A stretch of DNA of 64,000 bases, taken from positions 248,001-312,000 of the forward strand of contig NZ_JALJXJ010000006.1 in NCBI RefSeq assembly GCF_024170005.1. Reading direction: 5' to 3'. Both the position numbers and the translations under genes were made by a program. Shown in pieces: positions 1 to 9,878 of this stretch. The stretch comes from Azospirillum lipoferum (GTDB taxonomy: Bacteria; Pseudomonadota; Alphaproteobacteria; Azospirillales; Azospirillaceae). How positions within the stretch are numbered: position 1 is the stretch's first letter; each line of letters opens with the position of its first letter. The notes under the pieces are model-generated. The model was not told the origin of the DNA. It did not search any database and saw only the letters and a list, made by a program, of their open reading frames with translations.

Positions 1-1736
1 AGTCGGGTGGGCGGCTGCGCTTCCGTCCGGACGTCGGCGCGCATGTGCCGGGCGAGCCGCCGACCCTGAATCGCAGCCGGCCGGCCGGAGCCTGCAACGG
101 CAGCTTCACCCTGTCCGCCTGCGTCGCCGAGGGGCTGGCCGCCGGCCAGGCGGCAGCCGGCCAAGCGGAAGCCGGCGTGGGGAGCGGGGCGGAAATCCCG
201 CACCCGCCGCCGCCCGGCACGGATGACGAGGAGGAGCCCGCTCTCTTCCTGCCCCATGTGCCTGGACCGTTGCCTGGACCGTTGCCGGGCAAATCCTTCG
301 TCGATCTGCAAAGCGACGTGACGGTCGCGGACATCGTGCTGGCCGAACGGGAGGGGTACGGCGCCGTCGAGCATCTCAAGCGCTACACGGCGCTGGGGAT
401 GGGAGCCGATCAGGGCCGGACCTCGGCGCTGAACGGCCTCGCCGTGCTGGCCGGCCAGCGCGGCGTGGGCATCGGGGCGCTGGGCCATACCACCTTCCGT
501 CCCAACCTGAAGCCGGTCCGCTTCGGTGCCATCGCCGGCCCGCATCTCGGCCCCTCCTTCACACCGCAGCGGCGCACCCCGATGCATCCCTGGCACGAGG
601 CCAACGGCGCCGTGTTCGAGGATACCGGCACCTGGATCCGCCCGTTCTGCTTTCCCAATCCGGGAGAAACGGCCGAGCAGGCGGTGCGGCGCGAAGCCCG
701 CGCCGCGCGGACCGGCGTCGGCCTGCTGGACGCCTCGACGCTGGGCAAGATTGAGGTCCAGGGACCCGACGCCGAGGAATTCCTGGACCGCATGTATGTG
801 ACGACCCGGCGCGGGCTGGCGGTCGGCCGGTGCCGCTATGGGATGATGCTCAACGAAAACGGGGTCGTCTTCGACGACGGCGTCACCACGCGGCTCGCGC
901 CGGATCATTTTCTCCTGTCGACCAACTCCAGCGGTGCCGCGCGCGTGCTGCGCTGGCTGGAGGAGTGGCTGCAAACCGAATGGCCCGATCTGGACGTCTT
1001 TTGCACCTGCGTCACCGAGCAGTGGGCGAACGCCACGCTGGTCGGGCCGCTGGCCCGCGACCTGCTGCGCCAGGTGACGGACATCGACCTCGATCCGGCG
1101 CGCTTTCCCTTCATGTCGATGCGCCAGGGGACCGTGGCCGGCTTGCCGGCGCGGGTCTTCCGGATCGCCTACTCGGGTGATCTGTCCTTCGAGATCAACG
1201 TGCCCGCCCGCCACGGGCTGGCGCTCTGGGAAAGCCTCGTCCGCGCCGGGGAGACCTTCGGCCTCACTCCTTACGGAACGGAGGCCATGCATCTGCTGCG
1301 GGCAGAGAAGGGCTTCATCGTGGTCGGACAGGATACCGACGGAACCGTCACCCCGGTCGATCTGGGCCAGGGCGTGCCGGCCGCCACGGCCCGCGACTTT
1401 GTCGGGAAAAGGTCGCTGTTCCGGGCCGACATGCTCCGCGACGACCGCAAGCAGCTGGTCGGGCTGCTGACCGCGGACCCGTCGCTGGTCCTGCCCGTCG
1501 GCACCCATCTGACCGACACCCCGCGACCCGTCCCGCCCGTTCCGACCCTGGGCTTCGTAACGACCGGCCATTTCAGTCCGGCGGTGGGGCGTTCCATCGC
1601 CTTGGCGCTGGTGGCCGGGGGACGGGGCCGGCTGGGCGAGACGGTCACGGCGTACCGCCGTGACGGCGGGCCGCATCCGGTCACGATCGTGCCACCCTGC
1701 TTCTACGATCCGGATGGGGAGCGCCGCCATGCCTGA
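1..1736 (+). CDS. soxA: Sarcosine oxidase alpha subunit, C-terminal part (5' end outside window)
   Basis: The reading frame is open from the first base of the window to a TGA at 1736, so only about 578 C-terminal residues of a protein that is usually near 1000 residues are seen. Heterotetrameric sarcosine oxidase oxidises sarcosine to glycine and passes the one-carbon unit to tetrahydrofolate, with H2O2 as by-product. The first visible residues complete the ferredoxin-like and FAD-binding half. A KSFVDLQSDVT stretch follows, and the last ~370 residues form the aminomethyltransferase (GCV_T-like) folate domain, with GVGLLDASTLGKIEVQGPDA and YGTEAMHLLRAEKG. A GTG at 45 is in frame but is internal. 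The stop overlaps the soxG start by 8 bases, the usual soxBDAG arrangement. Family call is firm; the N-terminus is not visible. Confidence 0.95.
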   Translation, partial: SGGRLRFRPDVGAHVPGEPPTLNRSRPAGACNGSFTLSACVAEGLAAGQAAAGQAEAGVGSGAEIPHPPPPGTDDEEEPALFLPHVPGPLPGPLPGKSFVDLQSDVTVADIVLAEREGYGAVEHLKRYTALGMGADQGRTSALNGLAVLAGQRGVGIGALGHTTFRPNLKPVRFGAIAGPHLGPSFTPQRRTPMHPWHEANGAVFEDTGTWIRPFCFPNPGETAEQAVRREARAARTGVGLLDASTLGKIEVQGPDAEEFLDRMYVTTRRGLAVGRCRYGMMLNENGVVFDDGVTTRLAPDHFLLSTNSSGAARVLRWLEEWLQTEWPDLDVFCTCVTEQWANATLVGPLARDLLRQVTDIDLDPARFPFMSMRQGTVAGLPARVFRIAYSGDLSFEINVPARHGLALWESLVRAGETFGLTPYGTEAMHLLRAEKGFIVVGQDTDGTVTPVDLGQGVPAATARDFVGKRSLFRADMLRDDRKQLVGLLTADPSLVLPVGTHLTDTPRPVPPVPTLGFVTTGHFSPAVGRSIALALVAGGRGRLGETVTAYRRDGGPHPVTIVPPCFYDPDGERRHA

Positions 1737-2313
1737 CGCACCATATGTCCAAGCCCCGGCCCTCATCACGGAGGATCGGATCACCGGTGCCTGGGAAACC
1801 GTGCCGACGGGCAAGATCCTGCTGCGCGGCGACCCGGCGGACAGGCTGTTCCACCGGGTGGTGACTCAGGCCTTGGGCGCCGGACCCCCGACGGAACCGA
1901 ACCGGGTGCAGACCGCGCGTTCCGGTCCGATCGTCTGGTTCGGTCCGGACGAGTGGCTGGCCGAAGTGCCGGATGGCGACTGCGGGCGTCGGCTGGAGGA
2001 GTTGCGGCGCGGGCTGGCCGGAACACATGCGGCGGCGGTCGATGTTTCGGATTGCCACGTCGTCTTCCGCCTGTCCGGAGCGCGGGCGCGCGATGTGCTG
2101 GCCAAGACCTGCCCGCTCGACCTTCGGCCCCGATCCTTCGGCCCCGGCGACTGCGCGCGCAGCCGCCTCGGCCAGGCATCGGTCTGCGTGATCCTGGCCG
2201 ACCCGTCGCCGGTCTTCCGGATCTTCGTTCCACGATCGATAGCCGACTATGCCGGCCAATTGCTCTTCACGGGAATGGAAGAGTTCGCGGCGCCGCCGGC
2301 CGGCCGCGGATGA
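1729..2313 (+). CDS. soxG: Sarcosine oxidase gamma subunit
   Basis: A 194-residue protein starting at ATG 1729 inside the end of soxA, so translation is probably coupled. The sequence shows typical SoxG features: a mixed alpha/beta protein related to the GcvT fold, with an [10 protein letters not shown] motif, followed by [31 protein letters not shown]. The gamma subunit binds no cofactor; it packs on the folate domain of the alpha subunit and is needed for assembly. The frame is open upstream to 1660, but 1729 is preferred because it matches the usual SoxG N-terminus and the overlap. soxB and soxD would lie upstream of the window. Confidence 0.93.
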   Translation: MPDAPYVQAPALITEDRITGAWETVPTGKILLRGDPADRLFHRVVTQALGAGPPTEPNRVQTARSGPIVWFGPDEWLAEVPDGDCGRRLEELRRGLAGTHAAAVDVSDCHVVFRLSGARARDVLAKTCPLDLRPRSFGPGDCARSRLGQASVCVILADPSPVFRIFVPRSIADYAGQLLFTGMEEFAAPPAGRG

Positions 2314-2332
2314 CGCAAGGCGGCATCTCCGC

Positions 2333-2384
2333 TTTCGGAAATGGGCTCCCTTTCAAAATTGGGCCCCTTGCAAAAATGGGAAGG
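2333..2384 (+). repeat. Three imperfect 17-18 bp direct repeats in the metK leader
   Basis: Three consecutive units lie at 2333-2350, 2351-2367 and 2368-2384. Each runs TT(T/G)C, then an A-rich run, then TGGG and a short pyrimidine or purine tail. The last one merges into the metK ribosome binding site. This fills most of the 79-base gap between soxG and metK. Function is unknown; it could be a protein-binding array or part of an RNA leader. No known SAM riboswitch consensus could be fitted by eye. Confidence 0.5.
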
Positions 2385-2392
2385 AACGCACC

Positions 2393-3562
<1,170 letters not shown>

Positions 3563-3621
3563 ACGTCGAAGGCAGCAAACACCGGAAGGCTTGTTTTTCT
3601 GCCAAAAAGAAGGAGCATTGG

Positions 3622-4611
3622 ATGTCCTACCGAATGCCGCCGCTGAACGCATTGCGGGCTTTCGAGGCCTCGGCGCGCCATCTCAGCTTCAAACTGGCCG
3701 CGAATGAACTGAACGTGACGGCCGGTGCCGTGAGCCAGCACGTGAAGTCTCTTGAGGATCTGCTGGGCGTGAAGCTGTTTCGGCGCCTTCACAAGTCGTT
3801 GGCTCTTACTCAAGCCGGACAATCCTATCTGCCGGCGCTGCGAAACGCCTTCAGCATCATCTCCGAATCAACGCAACGGATTGCGGTGAAACGCTCGGTA
3901 GAGGTCTTCTCGATCGGGGTGCAGGCCGCATTTGCGGTGAAGTGGCTGTTTCCCCGTCTTCCACTGTTCCTCGACGACAACCCTCATATCGACGTTCGGC
4001 TGAGTTCTTCCATCGAGCTTGAGGAGGTCCGCCAGGGTCTGGTCGATGCCGTCATTCGATACGGCACGGGACATTTCCCGGGCTTCCGGAGCATCCTCAT
4101 TCGCCCGGAGCGGCTGGATCCCGTTTGCAGTCCCCGTCTGCTGGCCAACGGCCCGCCGCTGGAGAAACTGGAAGACCTGCGGCATCACCTGTTGCTGCAC
4201 GACGAGTTCCGCGAGAGCTGGCGGATATGGTGCGCTGCGCGGGATATGGATGGCCTGGACTTCACGAAGGGCCTGAGTTTCGCCGATGAGCACCTCGCAC
4301 TGAAGGCTGCGATCGAAGGGTTCGGCGTCGCGCTCGGTCAGGATCTGCTGATCGAAGAGGATGTGCGGTCCGGGCGGCTGGTCCGGCCGCTCGGCGACGG
4401 CCCCGAACGGAACGGCGGATACTATCTCGTCTGCTCCGACAGCAACGCCGACTGCGCCAAGATGAAGACGTTCCGGGAGTTTCTCGCCTCGGGCATCCAG
4501 GTTCCCGACCTCTTCGAGGCTGACGCGCCGGCGATCGTCGTTCAGGCGCGGGCTCTCGCCGCCGTCAGGAAAGGCTCCCTCAACGGCATGGGGAAGAGCA
4601 TGGGGGCATGA
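3622..4611 (+). CDS. LysR-family regulator, GcvA-like
   Basis: A 329-residue LysR-type regulator starting at ATG 3622 with AAGGAG about 8 bases upstream. Residues 1-65 form the winged helix-turn-helix, with LPPLNALRAFE-like and AANELNVTAGAVSQHVKSLE segments closely resembling GcvA, the glycine cleavage activator. The rest is the effector-binding domain (WLFPRLPLFLDDNPHIDVRL), with an extra C-terminal tail of about 30 residues. GcvA-type regulators often control amino-acid or one-carbon genes, so the sox-metK genes 59 bases upstream are an obvious candidate target; this is inference. It is transcribed in the same direction as metK and converges on the MFS gene. Confidence 0.88.
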   Translation: MSYRMPPLNALRAFEASARHLSFKLAANELNVTAGAVSQHVKSLEDLLGVKLFRRLHKSLALTQAGQSYLPALRNAFSIISESTQRIAVKRSVEVFSIGVQAAFAVKWLFPRLPLFLDDNPHIDVRLSSSIELEEVRQGLVDAVIRYGTGHFPGFRSILIRPERLDPVCSPRLLANGPPLEKLEDLRHHLLLHDEFRESWRIWCAARDMDGLDFTKGLSFADEHLALKAAIEGFGVALGQDLLIEEDVRSGRLVRPLGDGPERNGGYYLVCSDSNADCAKMKTFREFLASGIQVPDLFEADAPAIVVQARALAAVRKGSLNGMGKSMGA

Positions 4612-4612
4612 G

Positions 4613-4637
4613 GCCCCGCCGGTGTGGGCGGCGGGGC
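4613..4637 (+). terminator. GC hairpin just after the LysR stop
   Basis: A perfect 8-bp stem, GCCCCGCC at 4613-4620 and GGCGGGGC at 4630-4637, with a 9-base loop, lies directly behind the LysR stop at 4611 and between two convergent genes. There is no U tract on either strand, so it may be a structural 3' end rather than a classic intrinsic terminator. Confidence 0.45.
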
Positions 4638-4713
4638 AGGGGAACCCGGAGGCTGGGGGCTCAAAGGTTGGACTGTCCGGCAAGATCACCGCCAAGGCTG
4701 GAATGCGGCCGGA

Positions 4714-5949
4714 TCAGGCAAATGCCGTGCGGGCGCGCGATCGCAACAGCAACGTCAGCACGATGGCGGCGTTCAGCGCGTTCCAGCCGACTCCGTTCAG
4801 AAAGGCCGCGTTATACGAGCCGGTCATGTCGAAGATCATGCCGGAACTCCAGCCTCCGGCCGACATGCCGAGCAGGGAGACCATGATCACCGTGCCGACG
4901 CGCGTTGCCGCTTCGCTCGCAGGCATCGTCTCGCGAACGATGATGGCGTAGCTCGACACGATTCCGCCGTGGAACAGGCCGAACAAGGCGGAGACCACAT
5001 AGAGCGGCGTGAGCCCGTCGAAGAACAGGTACATCGTGAGTGCCGAGGCCTGCGCCACCGATCCGATCAGCAGGGTCGCGAGGCCGCCGAGCCGATCGGC
5101 TATGATGCCCGACCCGACCCGGCTGACGGCGCCGAAGGCCAGCATCAGCGACAGCATTTCGGCTCCGCGCCCGACGCCGTAACCGAGATCGCCACAATAA
5201 GCGACGATATGCACCTGCGGTATCGCCATTGCCATGCAGCAGCAGAAGCTCGCGATCGAGAGAACCACCGTCAGAACGTTGGGGCTGAGTCTGGTATCGA
5301 CGCTCGGGCGGGTGTCAGCACCGGGCCGGTGCTGCTGCGTCCTGCCGATGCTCGACCGGAGTATGAGGACAAGCACCGTCATCGCGGCTCCGCAAAAAAT
5401 GCCGAGAGCGAGGTGCGTCGTCTGCCAGCCGTAATGGGTGATGCCCCGGTTGATGAGCGGAGGCCACAGGGCACCGGAAAGATAGAATCCGCTGCCCGCG
5501 ATCCCCACCGCGATTCCGCGCCGGCGCACGAACCAGCGCGACGCTTCCGCCATCAACGGCGCGAAGGTCGCCGATGCGCCGAACCCGACCAGGAAATGCG
5601 CCATGTTGAATTGCCAGAGCGCATTCGAAATGCCGGCCGAAAGATAACCGAGCAGCAGTGACAGAACGCCCATCGCCATCGCGGGGATGATGCCGACGCG
5701 GTCCGTCAGACGGCCCGTGATGACTCCGCCGAGGCCAAAACCGATCATCGCCAATGTGTAGGCGAGCGACGCCACGGCGCGCGTGCCGCCGAATTCGGCC
5801 TGGACCGTCGGCAGCACGATCACGACCGACCACACGCCGACGCTGCCGACCGTTGCGATCGCCAGGGCGATCAGCAATCGCCGCCACGCCGCGGGCGAGT
5901 CGGGCACGAATGTCGGAACGTTCCGTCCGGGGGCAGAAGATGTAATCAA
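4714..5949 (-). CDS. MFS transporter, oxalate/formate-antiporter or monocarboxylate-like
   Basis: A 411-residue inner-membrane carrier with about twelve hydrophobic segments and the MFS loop 2-3 motif (GGVITGRLTDRVG). The start appears to be TTG at 5949, because GGAGG lies 7 bases upstream of it and no ATG occurs near the N-terminus. Overall pattern resembles the monocarboxylate/oxalate-formate antiporter group: the first helix carries GVWSVVIVLPTVQAEFGGTR. The substrate is unknown. It is followed at higher coordinates by the MaoC and CoA-transferase-type genes in the same direction (131-base gap), which suggests import of an organic acid that is then processed as a CoA thioester; this is inference. 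Confidence 0.85.
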   Translation of the reverse strand: MITSSAPGRNVPTFVPDSPAAWRRLLIALAIATVGSVGVWSVVIVLPTVQAEFGGTRAVASLAYTLAMIGFGLGGVITGRLTDRVGIIPAMAMGVLSLLLGYLSAGISNALWQFNMAHFLVGFGASATFAPLMAEASRWFVRRRGIAVGIAGSGFYLSGALWPPLINRGITHYGWQTTHLALGIFCGAAMTVLVLILRSSIGRTQQHRPGADTRPSVDTRLSPNVLTVVLSIASFCCCMAMAIPQVHIVAYCGDLGYGVGRGAEMLSLMLAFGAVSRVGSGIIADRLGGLATLLIGSVAQASALTMYLFFDGLTPLYVVSALFGLFHGGIVSSYAIIVRETMPASEAATRVGTVIMVSLLGMSAGGWSSGMIFDMTGSYNAAFLNGVGWNALNAAIVLTLLLRSRARTAFA

Positions 5950-6080
5950 TCGGTCCTCCGCTGGCAGGGCTTTCTCGTTCTACGCGCATCAGGATGCAGG
6001 AAAGAACCGCAAACGTCCCCTCCCGCCTGCCGCCTTTCCCGACGCCGTCGCGGTAAAAGTCCGTTCGATCCGGACACTGG

Positions 6081-6533
6081 CTAAAGGCGATCCGTAAGCA
6101 GCACCCGGCCTTTGGCCGCGAGGGACGTCTTGCCATCCTGTCCCTTGATACGGCCCCGCAGATCAACGATCTCGCCCCGCAATTTCTCGTTCCAGGCGAC
6201 CTTTCTCACCAGCCATTCCAATCGAATGGTTTCATCCGCATAGATCGGACGCCTGAACCGGATCCAGAACTCCAGGCCCAGCATTGCCCCCTTCTTGGAG
6301 AAATGAGACGCCGTCAGGGCAAGCAGCAAAGACGTGGCGTGAGGTCCGCTCGCCGTGGGCCGGCCGAAACGGGTGGTCGCGGCATAGGCGATGTCATGAT
6401 GTATCGGGTTGTTGTCGCCGACGGAGTCGGCAAATTTGGTGACCTCCGACAATGACAGCGCCACTTCGCAGGAAAAGCGCTCCCTTGGGCGTGCCTTCAT
6501 CGCCGTCAGCGGGCTGAGAGTCTCACAAGTCAT
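6081..6533 (-). CDS. MaoC-like (R)-specific enoyl-CoA hydratase / dehydratase domain protein
   Basis: A 150-residue hot-dog-fold protein. The segment FADSVGDNNPIHHDIAYAATTRFGRPTASG contains the hydratase-2 catalytic pattern (Asp...Asn-Pro-Ile-His), so an active (R)-enoyl-CoA hydratase or related dehydratase is likely. Its ATG overlaps the stop of the upstream racemase gene (ATGA), so the two are translationally coupled. A role on a branched or beta-oxidised acyl-CoA is inferred from the neighbours: racemase, acyl-CoA synthetase and organic-acid carrier. Substrate unknown. Confidence 0.85.
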   Translation of the reverse strand: MTCETLSPLTAMKARPRERFSCEVALSLSEVTKFADSVGDNNPIHHDIAYAATTRFGRPTASGPHATSLLLALTASHFSKKGAMLGLEFWIRFRRPIYADETIRLEWLVRKVAWNEKLRGEIVDLRGRIKGQDGKTSLAAKGRVLLTDRL

Positions 6534-7696
6534 GACGCGATCTCTGCTGTGACGGCGCGTTGCGCCGAAAATGCCGCGGCCCTGGCCACCTGTTCACGGC
6601 TGCAGCCCCATTGCGACAGCAGTTCCTTCACGGCTGCCGGTTCGGCGGTGGCCGGCGCGGGGTGTGCCGCCGGTGTGCGGCTGAAGCGCGGCGCGGGGGC
6701 GTTCTGGGGGACGCCGGCGACCTCGACGAACGCCTGCCGCGCCCGATTGTGCGGATCGCGGGGGGCCTCCTCGAGCGTCAGCACCGGCGTGACGCAGGCG
6801 TCGCTGCCCGCGAACACCGCACACCACTCATCGCGCGTGCGGGTCATGAACTGCTCGGCGAGGAGTGGTTTCAGTTCCGCCCAGCATTGCGGACCATCCT
6901 CGGCACTCATGAAGCCCCGGTCCCCGAACAGCTTCGGATCGAGCCCGGCCTTGGCGATGAGTTCCGCATAGAATTGCGGTTCGAGCGGACCCACGGCCAT
7001 GAATTTGCCGTCCTTGGTTCGATAGGTATCGTAGTAATGCGCGGCGCCCGCAAGAAAGTGCTCGCCGACTTGGTTGCAGTGCGAGCCATGCGCCTGCATG
7101 CCCAGGAGCATGGCCATCAGCGCGATGGAACCATCCACCATCGCCGCATCCACCACCTGTCCCTGGCCGGATCGCTCACGCTCCAGCAGCGCGCACAGCA
7201 TGCCGAACGCGAGCAGCATGCCGCCGCCGCCGAAATCTCCCACTAGGTTGAGAGGCGGCACCGGCCGTTCGCCCGGCCGGCCGATGGCGTGCAGCGCGCC
7301 GCTCAAGGCGATGTAATTGATGTCGTGTCCGGCGCGGCTCGCGAGCGGCCCGTCCTGCCCCCAGCCGGTCATGCGCCCATACACCAGCCTTGCATTGCGG
7401 CCCAGGCAGTCGTCCGGCCCGAATCCCAGGCGCTCCGCCACGCCGGGACGGTACCCTTCGAACAAGGCATCGGCGTGCTCGACGATGTCGAGCAGCACAG
7501 CCACCTGATCCCGGTCCTTCAGGTCCAGCGCCAGGCGCAACCGGTTGCGCTGCAAAGGATCGTAGACATCGGCGCTTGTTCCATGCCGTTCCACTCTGAG
7601 CACCTGCGCGCCCAGATCCGACAGAAGCATGCCGCAGAACGGCCCCGGTCCCATCCCGGCCATTTCAATGATACGGAAACCCTTGAGCGGACCCAT
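6530..7696 (-). CDS. Alpha-methylacyl-CoA racemase (CaiB/BaiF superfamily)
   Basis: A 388-residue class III CoA-transferase superfamily protein that is closest in pattern to alpha-methylacyl-CoA racemases. AGHDINYIALSG places a His at residue 124 and PLNLVGDFGGGGM an Asp at 154. That pair has the same 30-residue spacing as the catalytic His/Asp of the mycobacterial racemase MCR. The QVVDAAMVDG segment is also shared. The enzyme would interconvert 2R- and 2S-methylacyl-CoA so that beta-oxidation can proceed. It overlaps the MaoC gene by 4 bases. A formyl-CoA-type transferase is the alternative but is less likely, given the His and Asp. Start ATG 7696 has a purine-rich AAGGAG-like site just upstream. 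Confidence 0.87.
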   Translation of the reverse strand: MGPLKGFRIIEMAGMGPGPFCGMLLSDLGAQVLRVERHGTSADVYDPLQRNRLRLALDLKDRDQVAVLLDIVEHADALFEGYRPGVAERLGFGPDDCLGRNARLVYGRMTGWGQDGPLASRAGHDINYIALSGALHAIGRPGERPVPPLNLVGDFGGGGMLLAFGMLCALLERERSGQGQVVDAAMVDGSIALMAMLLGMQAHGSHCNQVGEHFLAGAAHYYDTYRTKDGKFMAVGPLEPQFYAELIAKAGLDPKLFGDRGFMSAEDGPQCWAELKPLLAEQFMTRTRDEWCAVFAGSDACVTPVLTLEEAPRDPHNRARQAFVEVAGVPQNAPAPRFSRTPAAHPAPATAEPAAVKELLSQWGCSREQVARAAAFSAQRAVTAEIAS

Positions 7697-8171
7697 TCAG
7701 ATCACTCCTTGATCAGCGTCAGCCGCAAGTTCGGTTTTGGATTGCCGCCAAGCGCGGCGCGTTTCGCTTCACCCGCCGACGATCGCCGGGCTTGCAGGTT
7801 GCGGTCCGACATAGCCTTGCGCCGGCACATGCCTTGTACCGTGCCCGACGAGTCCGGCGCCTGACAAACCAGAAAAACGCAGCAAACCGCTCAGAAAAAC
7901 TGCCGTGACAAAAGCGCTGCCATCGCGATGATGATCCCGGCGCCGGTGCCATGATGTGGTTATGAGGAATGGCACGCGTCAGCGCATGAAGCAGGCCATG
8001 GACGGCACGGCCATGCATGATGAACCCATGCAGCGCGTCCGCCTCCCAGGTAACCGGTGTTGCCGTTTTCAGAATTCAGGATGCGCTTGTTAGAAGGCGC
8101 TGCTTGCTGCCTTTTGCATTGGATTTCACGATCCGAAGAAGAAACTCGCTTGATCAAAGGGGAGAAGCGTT
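7697..8171. other. Divergent intergenic region without a convincing gene
   Basis: This 475-base gap lies between the minus-strand racemase operon and the plus-strand acyl-CoA synthetase, so it should hold both promoters. Short open frames exist on both strands, but none has a family signature, a good ribosome binding site or conserved-looking composition. The last ~120 bases before the synthetase are relatively AT-rich, which fits a promoter there. No clear palindromic operator was found. Confidence 0.6.
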
Positions 8172-9848
8172 ATGCTGAGCTATGTCAGTGGAACGAGCGA
8201 CCAGCCTTTGCTGTACCAGACGGTCGGTGCGACGCTTGAACGCGCGGCCGAACGGTGGCCTGCGCGCGATGCGCTGATCATCCCGCAGCAGAATATCCGC
8301 TGGACATGGCGGCAACTGAATGACGAGGCGGACCGGCTGGCGCGCGGCTTCCTCAGTCTGGGGCTGAAGCCCGGCGACCGCATCGGCATCTGGGCTCCCA
8401 ATCGCGTCGAATGGGTCGTCACGCAGTTCGCCTCGGCGAAGGCCGGCCTCATTCTCGTTACCATCAACCCCGCCTATCGCCTCAGCGAGCTTGAGGCCGC
8501 GTTGAACAAGGTGGCGGCGCGCGCGCTGGTGCTCGCACCGTCGTTCAAGAGCAGCAACTATGTTGAAATGATCCGCCAGCTCGCTCCCGAACTCGGCACC
8601 GGCGGTGCCAGAGATCTGAAGCTTGCCCGCCTGCCGCATCTGCGGTCGCTCGTGCTCATGGGCGATGAATTGGTTCCGGGTTTCATCGCGTATGATTCGC
8701 TGTTGCGGGATGCCGATGCATGCGGGGACCTCCAGCAACTGGCAACGCAGCTGCAACCGGAAGATCCCATCAACATTCAATTCACCAGCGGCACGACGGG
8801 CTTGCCGAAAGGCGCGACGCTCACCCATCACAACATCGTCAACAACGGCTACTTCGTGGCGCGGCGCCAACGGTTCACCGAGCATGACCGCGTATGCATT
8901 CCCGTCCCGCTCTATCACTGTTTCGGCATGGGCATGGGGGTGCTCGGCTGCACGACCCACGGTGCGGCAATGGTCTTCCCGGGGGAAGGGTTCGATCCGC
9001 TTGCCGTGCTGAAAGCCGTCGACCAGGAGCGCTGCACGGCGCTGTACGGCGTACCGACGATGTTCATTGCCGAGCTGGACCATCCGGAGTTCGCGTCCTA
9101 CGACCTGCACTCCCTGCGCACCGGCATCATGGCGGGCGCACCGTGTCCGGTCGAGATCATGAAGCGTGTGGTTGCGCAGATGCACATGCGCGAGATCACG
9201 ATCTGCATGGGCACGACGGAAATGAGTCCTATCACTTTCCAGACCGAGCCCGACGATACGCTGGAACGGCGTGTCTCCACTGTCGGCACGATCCACCCCC
9301 ATGTCGAAGCGAAGATCGTGGATGCGAACGGGCGGGTGGTCCCCTTGGGCGTTCGCGGTGAACTGCTGACGCGCGGCTACGGCCTCATGCAGGGCTATTG
9401 GGAGGAGCCGCAGAAGACCGCCGAGGCCATCGACCAGGACGGCTGGATGCACACCGGCGATCTCGTCATCCTGGACGAAGCCGGTTACCTCAAGGTCGTC
9501 GGCCGGAGCAAGGATTTGATTATTCGTGGCGGCGAGAACATTTCGCCCCGGGAGATCGAGGACTTTCTGTATCTGCATCCCAAGATCCAGGAGGTGCAGG
9601 TCTTCGGCCTGCCCGATCAACGCCTGGGCGAAATCGTCGCGGCGTGGATCAAGCTCAAACCCGAGATGGAGTGCACCGTCGAGGAGGTGCAGCATTATTG
9701 CCGCGACAATATCTCCCACCACAAGGTGCCGAAGCACGTCTCTTTCGTCACGGACATCCCCATGACGGTGACGGGCAAGCCCCAGAAGCACATCATGAGA
9801 AAGATGATGGTGGAAAGGCTTGGACTGCAGGACGATCGGGCCGCCTGA
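8172..9848 (+). CDS. AMP-dependent fatty acyl-CoA synthetase (ACSF2/FadD-like)
   Basis: A 558-residue adenylate-forming enzyme that activates a carboxylic acid with ATP and CoA. The P-loop-like motif FTSGTTGLPKGATLTHHN lies near residues 205-220, with GMGTTEMSP-like A5 and DGWMHTGDL A7 motifs further on. GRSKDLIIRGGENISPREIE is the hinge, and the catalytic Lys is in TGKPQKHIM near the C-terminus. AAGGGGAGAAG 5-15 bases before ATG 8172 is a strong ribosome binding site. Pattern resembles the medium-chain ACSF2 group rather than acetyl-CoA synthetase. Divergent from the racemase/MaoC genes, it probably supplies their acyl-CoA substrate. Confidence 0.92.
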   Translation: MLSYVSGTSDQPLLYQTVGATLERAAERWPARDALIIPQQNIRWTWRQLNDEADRLARGFLSLGLKPGDRIGIWAPNRVEWVVTQFASAKAGLILVTINPAYRLSELEAALNKVAARALVLAPSFKSSNYVEMIRQLAPELGTGGARDLKLARLPHLRSLVLMGDELVPGFIAYDSLLRDADACGDLQQLATQLQPEDPINIQFTSGTTGLPKGATLTHHNIVNNGYFVARRQRFTEHDRVCIPVPLYHCFGMGMGVLGCTTHGAAMVFPGEGFDPLAVLKAVDQERCTALYGVPTMFIAELDHPEFASYDLHSLRTGIMAGAPCPVEIMKRVVAQMHMREITICMGTTEMSPITFQTEPDDTLERRVSTVGTIHPHVEAKIVDANGRVVPLGVRGELLTRGYGLMQGYWEEPQKTAEAIDQDGWMHTGDLVILDEAGYLKVVGRSKDLIIRGGENISPREIEDFLYLHPKIQEVQVFGLPDQRLGEIVAAWIKLKPEMECTVEEVQHYCRDNISHHKVPKHVSFVTDIPMTVTGKPQKHIMRKMMVERLGLQDDRAA

Positions 9849-9878
9849 TACCAGGGCTCGCGGGTCATGGGTCACGGG

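Noticed and set aside
2314-2392. SAM-II-type riboswitch before metK
   Set aside because: The expected stem, pseudoknot and conserved GCUAAAAA-type 3' strand could not be fitted; only direct repeats are clear. A covariance search against Rfam SAM families would decide.
7719-8018. A 99-codon minus-strand frame in the racemase/synthetase gap
   Set aside because: No ribosome binding site, unusual Arg/His/Trp-rich composition and no family likeness; it lies in a divergent promoter region.
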